Shown piece after piece: positions 8,069 to 12,635 of a DNA stretch of 14,582 nucleotides. The position numbers were made by a program, and so were the translations under genes. Source of the stretch: Firmicutes bacterium CAG:238. Its GTDB lineage: Bacteria; Bacillota; Clostridia; Peptostreptococcales; Anaerovoracaceae. Each line of letters starts with the position of its first letter. Within the stretch, counting starts at the first letter, position 1. The stretch is from positions 17,975 to 32,556 of the forward strand of contig FR882018.1 of the NCBI GenBank assembly GCA_000435615.1. The letters run 5' to 3'. The notes under the pieces are model-generated. The model searched no databases. It had not been told where the DNA came from and worked only from the letters and a program-made list of their open reading frames with translations.

Positions 8069-8988
8069 CCACAAATACCGGAAACTTGATCACAGGAGAT
8101 GTAGATTCGAAAAAAGGCTTGTCGGCAATCGGAAAGGAACTTGCAAAGCCCGCTACATACATCATCCCTCCGGTTGGCGGCGGCCAAATTAAGAAAGCTG
8201 TAGAATCCACTCGAGCACTCGCAAAGGGCGGCGTATACGGTCTCGACAAAGAAGGAAAAGAACAACTGAAGTTTGCTGTTGATGCAGATGCAGCGAGCAT
8301 TCCTAAAGGCCTTGCTTTCGGCCAGTACGCAATCGGAAACTCCGGGGACTATGTTGACAGCGGCTTCAAGATGCTTTCAGCGAAAAAGACCCGCGCGTAC
8401 AAAGCACTTACAGAAACAGGCATGAAAAATACCGAGGCCGAAGACTTCATCCGCTCACTCCCAAGCAAGACAAAAGATATGCGAAAAGCTATCCTAAACT
8501 CAAATTTGACAGCAAAACAAAAGAACGCTATCGGAAAGGTCCTCGACAAGAACTCTCCGGACTATACGAGTAAAGACAGCTTCGCGTACTCGCAAATGTC
8601 AGACGGAGAAAAGGAAACGATAGATAAACTTACTCGCTCTGGAATGACACAGAAAAAGGCAACAAGAATCTACGAAGTGCAAAACCAATACAGCAGCCAA
8701 GCTGAGAAGGTGAATGCACTGCTTGAGGAAGGGTATCGCGATGCGGTGTTCAAGGCTCTCGGCATGGGCGAAAAGGGAATTGCCGGTGGCAAGGCACTTC
8801 ATGCAGCGGGGCTGGATAGCAGTGCTTACCGATACACAAAAGAAAAAGCAGACACGAATGACAGCGGAAACGTGAGCATTAAGGAGATAAAGAAGTATCT
8901 TGACACTACTTTCTACTCAAGACGGCAAAAGTTTGCACTGGCAAAAGCACTCACAGGCTGCACAGACAAAAATAACCCATACAGATAG
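8059..8988 (+). CDS. -1 frame C-terminal continuation of the giant polyvalent protein, with EF-hand-like loop
   Basis: This frame gives 309 residues when joined at the slippery site (total 2322). It has no credible start of its own: the first possible start is TTG 8086, without a good ribosome binding site. Its opening (ITGDVDSKKGLSAIGKELAK, then YIIPPVGGGQ) is what I recall following the GGLLGGGR(V/I)PISSAL segment in uninterrupted relatives, so it belongs to the gene before it. Repeated helical units follow. Near the end is a twelve-residue loop at 8851-8886 with D, N, S, G, V and E at EF-hand positions 1, 3, 5, 6, 8 and 12, suggesting Ca2+ binding. The protein ends in NNPYR. Either programmed frameshifting makes a short and a long product, or the gene is broken or misread at A8. 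Confidence 0.8.
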   Translation, partial: RTLATNTGNLITGDVDSKKGLSAIGKELAKPATYIIPPVGGGQIKKAVESTRALAKGGVYGLDKEGKEQLKFAVDADAASIPKGLAFGQYAIGNSGDYVDSGFKMLSAKKTRAYKALTETGMKNTEAEDFIRSLPSKTKDMRKAILNSNLTAKQKNAIGKVLDKNSPDYTSKDSFAYSQMSDGEKETIDKLTRSGMTQKKATRIYEVQNQYSSQAEKVNALLEEGYRDAVFKALGMGEKGIAGGKALHAAGLDSSAYRYTKEKADTNDSGNVSIKEIKKYLDTTFYSRRQKFALAKALTGCTDKNNPYR

Positions 8989-9013
8989 GAGCCGCTCCTA
9001 TCTGTGTTTTTTT
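8981..9013 (+). terminator. Intrinsic terminator at the end of the giant gene
   Basis: ACAGATAGGAG (8981-8991) pairs perfectly with CTCCTATCTGT (8995-9005) across a three-base CCG loop. One G and seven T residues (9007-9013) follow. The 5' arm includes the stop codon TAG 8986-8988. The lysis cassette begins only 13 bases after the T-run, with no room for a promoter between. The structure is therefore either leaky, subject to antitermination, or lowers lysis-gene expression relative to virion genes. Confidence 0.9.
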
Positions 9014-9026
9014 GAAAGGACAAGAG

Positions 9027-9269
9027 ATGGACTATTCAACAATCATCGTAGCTTTAATCGCGTTTGCAGGAACCGTTTACGGCAGCTACAAAGGAAACAG
9101 CAAAACGCAGGCGGTTGTGACTTACCGCTTGGAAGAACTCGAAAAAAAGGTCAACAAGCACAATAATCTGGTCGAGCGCATGTTCAAAGTCGAAGAAGAC
9201 ATTGAAGTACATGCAGAAAAAATAAAAGTGGCAAACCACAGAATTGAAGACTTAGAAAAAGGGAGGTGA
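9027..9269 (+). CDS. Small one-TM coiled-coil protein of the lysis cassette (XhlA-like layout)
   Basis: The product is 80 residues, with an N-terminal hydrophobic segment at about 4-20, then a charged coiled-coil-forming helix to the C-terminus (YRLEELEKKVNKHNNLVERM and onward). This layout is common for small proteins just upstream of endolysins in Firmicutes phages. It is comparable to XhlA, which assists a holin at the membrane, although its membrane segment is at the opposite end from XhlA's. ATG 9027 is chosen because AAAGGA at 9015-9020 lies six bases upstream; an in-frame TTG at 9012 sits inside the terminator T-run and lacks a ribosome binding site. The stop lies inside the ribosome binding region of the endolysin gene, implying coupled translation. 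The exact function is inferred. Confidence 0.8.
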   Translation: MDYSTIIVALIAFAGTVYGSYKGNSKTQAVVTYRLEELEKKVNKHNNLVERMFKVEEDIEVHAEKIKVANHRIEDLEKGR

Positions 9270-9273
9270 AGAA

Positions 9274-9978
9274 GTGAAAACGGCAAAAGACATTATTCTA
9301 AGAGCCTTGTCCTATGATGGACTCGGCGAAAGCACAAAAGGAAACATTATATTCAACACGGATTATTACGGAGGAAAAGTCAATCGGCATATTCCGTGGT
9401 GCTGCACGTTCATCTGGGACATCTTCAGGATGGAAGGTGCAAGCAAGCTGTTTTTTAACGGCAAAAAGACGGCATATGTTCCGGCAGTAGAAACGTATGC
9501 AAAGAGAATGAAAAAAACCGTCAAAAAAGACGAAGGAGAGCTTGGGGACATTGCACTCTTTGATTTTTCCGGAAGCGGTGCATCACAGCATATCGGATTC
9601 ATTGTTAGCCGAAAGGCGGACGGTAGCTATGTTACGATCGAAGGAAACACATCTCCGGGAATGGGCGGCAGCCAGTCAGACGGAATGTGCGTGGCAGTGA
9701 AGGTACGCACGCAGAATCAAATCCGCTGCATCTATCGTCCAAAGTATCCCAAAGAAGCAGATGCCGAAATTGAGTACAAGAAAAAGAAAAGCTATCACCT
9801 GCTGAGTGCTCGCAGCTTGCGAACCAAACCGTCACTTGAAGCGGCCAAGCTCGGTACGCTCGGCGCCGGCAGAAAGGTTACCTGCATGCAGGTAAAGAAA
9901 ATCGGCAAGAACACATGGATTCGCACAGAGAAAGGCTGGATTGCAGCCTACTATAACGGTCATACATATGTGGGGTGA
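9274..9978 (+). CDS. Phage endolysin with CHAP peptidase/amidase and C-terminal SH3-like domain
   Basis: The product is 234 residues and should cut peptidoglycan at the end of infection. Residues about 5-155 form a CHAP domain: the catalytic Cys is most likely Cys43 in IPWCCTFIW, the His is His106 in SQHIGF, and EGN at 123-125 supplies the polar third residue. The GELGDIALFDF strand before the His is typical of the fold. Residues about 172-230 look like a bacterial SH3 domain (LSARSLRTKPS, then GWIAAYYNG), which usually binds the cell wall. There is no signal peptide, so export needs the neighbouring holin. The start is GTG 9274 with GGAGGTG at 9262-9268. The substrate bond is not determinable from sequence. 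A doubled Cys (43 and 44) leaves a small doubt as to which one is the nucleophile. Confidence 0.92.
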   Translation: MKTAKDIILRALSYDGLGESTKGNIIFNTDYYGGKVNRHIPWCCTFIWDIFRMEGASKLFFNGKKTAYVPAVETYAKRMKKTVKKDEGELGDIALFDFSGSGASQHIGFIVSRKADGSYVTIEGNTSPGMGGSQSDGMCVAVKVRTQNQIRCIYRPKYPKEADAEIEYKKKKSYHLLSARSLRTKPSLEAAKLGTLGAGRKVTCMQVKKIGKNTWIRTEKGWIAAYYNGHTYVG

Positions 9979-9982
9979 GAAA

Positions 9983-10270
9983 ATGTTTGGAAAAAGATTA
10001 AAAGGTGTCAAGCTCAATACATTCTCAAAAGTGTGGGTAGACCGCTTTGCCTGGATATCCTGCGTCTGGATAACGATACTTATTATTGCGCCACTCTTCG
10101 GTGCTCCCGCACAGGAAAACTTAGGCGTGGCAATCATAACCGGGGTGGTCGGAGTACTGCTCCTGTATTTTGTAAAGTCCTATTTTGGTAAGCGAAACGA
10201 GGAAGAAATCAAATTTCAAAAAGAACTGAGAAATATCAGCATCGAAGCTGATGAAGAGGAAGGAGAATAA
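9983..10270 (+). CDS. Two-TM holin-like membrane protein
   Basis: The product is 95 residues with a basic N-terminus (MFGKRLKGVK), hydrophobic segments at about 23-40 and 47-65 joined by a short polar turn, and a highly charged C-terminal tail ending in EADEEEGE. This is the two-helix hairpin topology of class II holins, and it lies directly between the endolysin and an LLH-type holin gene. ATG 9983 is preferred over ATG 9968 because GGGGTGA at 9972-9978, overlapping the endolysin stop, is correctly spaced from it. I recall related W-x-x-R-x-x-W proteins in clostridial lysis cassettes but no named family. It could be the main holin, an antiholin or an accessory. Confidence 0.8.
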   Translation: MFGKRLKGVKLNTFSKVWVDRFAWISCVWITILIIAPLFGAPAQENLGVAIITGVVGVLLLYFVKSYFGKRNEEEIKFQKELRNISIEADEEEGE

Positions 10271-10272
10271 AT

Positions 10273-10599
10273 ATGGAAAACTTATTACTTATTATCACAA
10301 TTACATTACTTATCGTAGTCGCAGCAGCGGCGATTCTATTCGCAACGCCGATTAGAAATCTCATCAAAAAGAAAACAACCAAAGAAGAGTACGACACACT
10401 TCTTGCGCTCGCCGAAATTTCCGTCCGCTGGGCAAAGCAATGGATGGATACCGCAACCGGTGCCGAGAAAAAGGAAGAAGTGCTGCGGTATCTGGAAGAA
10501 AAGACATCAGAGCTGGGGCTGAACATAACTGCTGACGATATAGACAAAGCCATTGAAGCGGCATATGAGAAAGTTAAAAAGGAAACTGAAAGTAAATAG
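10273..10599 (+). CDS. Phage holin, LLH-like family
   Basis: The product is 108 residues: one N-terminal TM helix at about 4-24, a basic stretch (RNLIKKK), then a soluble helical domain with AEISVRWAKQW, GAEKKEEVLRYLEEK, LGLNITADDIDKAIEAAYEK. This order matches the LL-H holin family (phage_holin_6), in which the C-terminal helix binds nothing known but is conserved. Holins form membrane lesions that let the endolysin reach the wall. AGGAGAA at 10259-10265 serves ATG 10273, two bases after the previous stop. The gene is the last of the lysis operon and is followed by a terminator. A second holin-like gene upstream means that the division of labour between the two is open. Confidence 0.82.
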   Translation: MENLLLIITITLLIVVAAAAILFATPIRNLIKKKTTKEEYDTLLALAEISVRWAKQWMDTATGAEKKEEVLRYLEEKTSELGLNITADDIDKAIEAAYEKVKKETESK

Positions 10600-10611
10600 T
10601 AAAAGCGGTGG

Positions 10612-10647
10612 CCAGGGCATAGTTTGCCCTGGTTTATTGTGTTTTTT
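10612..10647 (+). terminator. Intrinsic terminator ending the late/lysis operon
   Basis: CCAGGGCA (10612-10619) pairs with TGCCCTGG (10625-10632) around a five-base loop. A T-rich tail follows, with six consecutive T residues at 10642-10647. It lies 13 bases after the holin stop and separates the late operon from the cargo module to the right. Confidence 0.88.
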
Positions 10648-10683
10648 GTGTGAAAAAAGAGTGTAATAACAACATCTAGTGGC

Positions 10684-10703
10684 TTGACAAAATGTGATAT
10701 AAT
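10684..10703 (+). promoter_or_regulatory. Candidate promoter of the cargo module (extended -10)
   Basis: A perfect TATAAT at 10698-10703 is preceded by TG one base upstream (10695-10696), forming an extended -10 element that can work with a poor -35. A perfect TTGACA lies at 10684-10689, but it is only eight bases from the TATAAT, too close to act as its -35. A shifted -10 at normal spacing from TTGACA is weak. The position between a terminator and a new gene supports a promoter here, but its exact layout is uncertain. Confidence 0.6.
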
Positions 10704-10752
10704 ATTAATGATACACATTCGACATAAGAAAAATGTACATAGGAGAATGAAA

Positions 10753-11007
10753 ATGAACGAAACGAATTTAACAAAATATGCAAATGGTTTTACAATTACT
10801 GTTAATAAGGAAGCGGGAGAAATGCTAATTGCGTTCACACAAAACCAACCAATATATGATGCGAACGAAAGAGACTTTAAGGCAGCTCCTGCAAGAGAGG
10901 TGTGCTCGATAGTTCTGCCTTATGGTATTGGTATTCAATTAGGAACAATAATTGAGGAAGCACAAAGAACGGTTGAAAATCCGAACCAAGCAGAAGGACA
11001 GAACTAA
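10753..11007 (+). CDS. Unknown 84-aa protein, first gene of the cargo module
   Basis: The product is 84 residues, soluble, with no membrane segment. The pattern is two beta segments (ANGFTITVN and EMLIAFTQ), a third strand (REVCSIVLPYGIGIQL) and a helix (GTIIEEAQRTV), then a polar tail. This layout resembles small DUF3467-type proteins, but the likeness is weak and I do not assign a family. ATG 10753 is chosen because AGGAG at 10741-10745 is seven bases upstream; the in-frame ATG at 10747 is too close. The next gene starts 25 bases after the stop, so the three genes to the right of the promoter probably form one transcript. The function is unknown; a partner or regulator of the downstream pair is possible. 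Confidence 0.75.
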   Translation: MNETNLTKYANGFTITVNKEAGEMLIAFTQNQPIYDANERDFKAAPAREVCSIVLPYGIGIQLGTIIEEAQRTVENPNQAEGQN

Positions 11008-11032
11008 TAATAGTCTATACAGAGGAGAAAAT

Positions 11033-11398
11033 ATGTCACAAAAGACATTCGAAGCTAAAACCCCACTAGGATATACCGTCTCATGCACAGACCAAACTTG
11101 GGATCACATTGTTACCCATGGGCACCTCGTAATGGAGAAGAATGTTGATGCGTTAAGGGACGCTGTAGAAGATCTTATATACATATTCGAAAGTTGCGAT
11201 TATCCTGAGAGCCGACAAATATTCTTTGGCCGGTCCTCTACCGCAACATATGGCGAAAAGTTTTTTACTAAAGTGGTAGTAGAAATGCCAGACGAATATA
11301 ATGAAAAAGGAGAAATTGTTAGTGCATGGCCAGAGAAGAAAATAAAAGGCGGCATTAGCATAGGAGGATTAAGATATGTTAAACCTAGATTGGGATAA
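11033..11398 (+). CDS. BECR/RelE-like nuclease candidate (possible toxin)
   Basis: The product is 121 residues. The order of elements resembles phage Barnase-EndoU-ColicinE5/D-RelE-like (PBECR) and DUF4258-type proteins: a helix with TWDHIVTHGH (His25, His29, His31), a helical stretch with DALRDAVEDLI, then IFESCDYPESRQIFF (Arg61), a central strand TKVVVEM, and a last strand IVSAWPEKKIKGG. Proteins of this fold are usually RNases, and the His, Arg and Ser/Thr of these motifs would be catalytic. AGGAG at 11023-11027 lies five to six bases upstream of ATG 11033. The gene overlaps the DUF2283 gene by 23 bases, as toxin-antitoxin partners often do. Nuclease activity is inferred and not shown. A phage immunity or modification role is an alternative. 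Confidence 0.72.
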   Translation: MSQKTFEAKTPLGYTVSCTDQTWDHIVTHGHLVMEKNVDALRDAVEDLIYIFESCDYPESRQIFFGRSSTATYGEKFFTKVVVEMPDEYNEKGEIVSAWPEKKIKGGISIGGLRYVKPRLG

Positions 11399-11630
11399 AA
11401 GGTACGACATACTTTATATAAGGATAAGTGACACAAGTAATTCCTATGGAGATGAAGTTGAAAATGGTCTAGTAATCCTAAGAGATATGGAAGATGAGAC
11501 TATAACGGGCGTTACAATTTTCGATTTTGTCAAAAGGTATAATGCAGGAACCTTGGAATCTCTAAAGATTCCAATTAATATAAATTTTGACAAAGACGTG
11601 TATCCGCGAGTGCAGACGTACCTTCAATAA
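11376..11630 (+). CDS. DUF2283 family protein (possible antitoxin partner)
   Basis: The product is 84 residues with the DUF2283 signature: YDILYIRI near the N-terminus, then GDEVENGLVILRDMEDE and ITGVTIFDFVKR. DUF2283 genes are often found beside DUF4258 or RelE-fold genes, which suggests a toxin-antitoxin arrangement, although the order here (nuclease first) is the reverse of the classical antitoxin-first pattern. ATG 11376 has AGGAGG at 11362-11367, inside the upstream gene, and the 23-base overlap implies coupled translation. A terminator follows 17 bases after the stop. No DNA-binding domain is visible, so any autoregulation would need another protein, perhaps the 84-aa first gene product. 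Confidence 0.85.
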   Translation: MLNLDWDKRYDILYIRISDTSNSYGDEVENGLVILRDMEDETITGVTIFDFVKRYNAGTLESLKIPININFDKDVYPRVQTYLQ

Positions 11631-11647
11631 TACAATAAAAACATTAC

Positions 11648-11678
11648 AATACCTGGATAATTATTTCCAGGTATTTTT
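11648..11678 (+). terminator. Intrinsic terminator at the right end of the prophage
   Basis: ATACCTGGA (11649-11657) pairs with TCCAGGTAT (11666-11674) around an eight-base AT-rich loop, with a further A-T pair at the base. Five T residues run from 11674 to 11678. It ends the cargo transcript about 14 bases before the attachment junction, so it also keeps prophage transcription from running antisense into the cotJ operon. Confidence 0.9.
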
Positions 11679-11790
11679 ATACGCAAAAGGAGTCCGGACC
11701 ACCATACTGGCTTATGATGAACTTCGCCAGTGCCGGGTTCGGATTTTTGATGTTTACAGGATACTGAAGTCTTTTTTCGTAATTCCACAT
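11677..11790 (-). pseudogene. cotJC: cotJC 5' fragment, interrupted by the prophage
   Basis: The frame starts at ATG 11790-11788 and encodes 33 residues that match the N-terminus of the spore-coat protein CotJC, a Mn-catalase-like protein: MWNYEKRLQYPVNI, then NPALAKFIISQYGGPD. After Asp33 come four residues from prophage DNA (SFCV) and TAA at 11677-11679. A normal CotJC has about 190 residues, so over 80 percent is missing, including all metal ligands. GGAGG in the end of cotJB lies six bases upstream, and only one base separates the cotJB stop from this start. Excision of the prophage would be expected to restore the gene. The remainder should be found at the other prophage end. Confidence 0.93.
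11692..11700. other. Right attachment junction (prophage in cotJC)
   Basis: Reading leftward on the - strand, CotJC similarity is unbroken through codon 33 (Asp, 11692-11694) and then stops. In intact CotJC proteins the next residues are Gly-Glu-Leu-Ala. The junction coincides with the 8-base palindrome GTCCGGAC (11692-11699), which encodes Gly-Pro-Asp in the gene. The crossover core is therefore within or next to this palindrome. Its exact length cannot be set without the other junction. There is no tRNA gene here, so this is integration into a protein-coding gene. Confidence 0.7.
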
Positions 11791-11791
11791 G

Positions 11792-12040
11792 CTATGCCTC
11801 CACTTCCCAAGGCCACGGGCCCTGTGTCCAAGTCCAGCCCTTTGAGGTGTCGACACCGTAGAAGGTCAAAGGACCGTAGTTTTTTTCGTACTCGTCGCGA
11901 TATTGCATATACATTGCCTGATTGTCGCGGAAAAAGTCAAGCGCCATCCGGTTTGTCGGGTGGGAGTCAAGGAAGAGCGCGGTGTCGTAAAGCGCGAAGC
12001 CAACAGCCTCAACCTTATTGAATAATTCCTGTCTATCCAT
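11792..12040 (-). CDS. cotJB: Spore coat protein CotJB
   Basis: The product is 82 residues, close to the 87 of Bacillus subtilis CotJB. Diagnostic segments are VGFALYDTALFLDSHPTN, then DEYEKNYGPLTFYGVD and the C-terminal PWPWE. CotJB is a small protein of the inner spore coat made in the mother cell with CotJA and CotJC. ATG 12040-12038 overlaps the cotJA stop by one base (TAATG), and GGAGG about nine bases upstream lies within cotJA. It is the second gene of a cotJA-cotJB-cotJC operon whose third gene is broken by the prophage. The gene itself looks intact. Confidence 0.95.
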   Translation of the reverse strand: MDRQELFNKVEAVGFALYDTALFLDSHPTNRMALDFFRDNQAMYMQYRDEYEKNYGPLTFYGVDTSKGWTWTQGPWPWEVEA

Positions 12041-12435
12041 TACATTCTTCCTCCTTTGCTGCGCTCGCTCAAAATGGTTCTGCCCTCAAACGGGAGGTCA
12101 AGCTCAGGGAAAATCGTTCCGCGCGAAAGACCTTTTTCTGCGGAATAAGTGGTTTTCCACTGCTGCATCGGTGTATATGACATGGCAATCGGAAGACTGC
12201 CCAAATACATCGCATCGAAGCCGGAGGCGTTTGTTCCCGGCCGATTATCACCACCGGAGCCGCTTGTGCCGCCCTGATTGCCCGCACCGCCGCCGCCGGG
12301 CATCTCCGGATTCGGACTCGGATTCGGACTCGGACTCGGATTCGGATTCTGAGGCGGTTTTACAGGATTTGACGGTACGGTATCGCACCTTCCTCCCATC
12401 GTTATGGGCATGCCTATATAAGGATCTTTAATCAA
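12040..12435 (-). CDS. cotJA: Spore coat protein CotJA with expanded low-complexity region
   Basis: The product is 131 residues if it starts at TTG 12435-12433, against 82 in B. subtilis. The C-terminal half has the CotJA core: LPIAMSYTPMQQWKTTY, then GLSRGTIFPELDLPFEG. In front of it, residues about 24-68 are low-complexity: alternating Pro with Asn or Ser, then a Gly/Asn/Ser-rich stretch. TTG is chosen because AAAGGGG lies eight bases upstream; the next in-frame ATG (codon 9) has no clear site. CotJA is needed with CotJC for coat assembly in B. subtilis. The low-complexity insert is encoded by tandem hexamers and may vary in length between strains. Confidence 0.9.
   Translation of the reverse strand: MIKDPYIGMPITMGGRCDTVPSNPVKPPQNPNPSPSPNPSPNPEMPGGGGAGNQGGTSGSGGDNRPGTNASGFDAMYLGSLPIAMSYTPMQQWKTTYSAEKGLSRGTIFPELDLPFEGRTILSERSKGGRM
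12305..12352. repeat. cotJA: Imperfect hexamer tandem repeat inside cotJA
   Basis: Eight consecutive six-base units of the form YTCGGA, with minor variation in the first and last, run through this stretch. On the coding strand they give alternating Pro-Asn and Pro-Ser. Units are in frame, so replication slippage would lengthen or shorten the protein by dipeptides without breaking it. Confidence 0.9.
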
Positions 12436-12468
12436 AATAAATACCCCTTTCCTATTGATCTATGCTTT

Positions 12469-12497
12469 ATTTTATGCATGACACACAGGAAGTGTGA
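12469..12497 (-). promoter_or_regulatory. Candidate sigma-E promoter of the cotJ operon
   Basis: On the - strand, TCACACT (12497-12491) and CATAAAAT (12476-12469) are separated by 14 bases. These fit the mother-cell sigma-E pattern (-35 like TCATATT, -10 like CATACAAT) with two and one mismatches. The B. subtilis cotJ operon is known to depend on sigma-E. Transcription would begin near 12462, about 27 bases before the TTG start of cotJA. The site is found by eye and not tested. Confidence 0.6.
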
Positions 12498-12520
12498 AAA
12501 AATGATGAAGACAGGCATAT

Positions 12521-12592
12521 ATCGGCATAAAAGACTGGAAATCGGCATTTGTATGCGGTAGAATAGGGATATAAGAGATAAATTAGCGGCAT
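12521..12592. repeat. Direct repeats (A)NCGGCAT in the cotJA-kinase intergenic region
   Basis: ATCGGCAT occurs at 12521-12528 and again at 12541-12548, exactly 20 bases apart. A variant, AGCGGCAT, lies at 12585-12592 just before the TATAAT at 12600. Spacing of about two helical turns between the first two is typical of sites bound by a dimeric regulator. The response regulator encoded downstream is an obvious candidate, but the sequences do not closely resemble a consensus that I know. Confidence 0.4.
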
Positions 12593-12599
12593 TTTAACG

Positions 12600-12605
12600 T
12601 ATAAT
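12600..12605 (+). promoter_or_regulatory. Candidate -10 element for the kinase/regulator operon
   Basis: A perfect TATAAT lies 30 bases before the kinase start codon. No good TTGACA-like -35 is seen 16 to 18 bases upstream, which is consistent with a promoter needing an activator. The CGGCAT repeat at 12587-12592 overlaps the spacer region. Confidence 0.45.
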
Positions 12606-12635
12606 TGATATATTATGTATTGGGGGAGTTGTGTA

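Larger units (their letters stand above)
1..11700 (+). mobile_element. Prophage, right-hand part (late genes, lysis cassette, cargo module, right attachment junction)
   Basis: All genes from the left edge to about 11630 point rightward and are of phage type: virion-associated proteins, an endolysin with holin-like partners, and a terminal cargo module. The element ends inside the host gene cotJC, which is cut after its 33rd codon near 11692. The left end, including integrase, repressor and the other attachment site, lies outside the window, so the element's size and integrase class cannot be seen. The identity of the right boundary rests on the abrupt loss of CotJC similarity. Whether the prophage is active is unknown. 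Confidence 0.9.

Noticed and set aside
8086..8988. A separate gene beginning at TTG 8086
   Set aside because: There is no good ribosome binding site, and the opening residues continue the conserved C-terminus of the giant protein. It is better read as the -1 continuation.
10684..10703. TTGACA and TATAAT as a -35/-10 pair
   Set aside because: The spacing is only eight bases. The TATAAT is kept as an extended -10 element instead.
11640..11800. tRNA gene as the integration target
   Set aside because: No cloverleaf is seen; the junction lies within cotJC coding sequence.
11587..12021. + strand open frame across the attachment junction
   Set aside because: It runs antisense to cotJC and cotJB, which are clearly recognisable, and has no ribosome binding site.
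12305..12352. CRISPR-like array
   Set aside because: The units are contiguous six-base repeats without spacers and encode Pro-Asn/Ser in cotJA.
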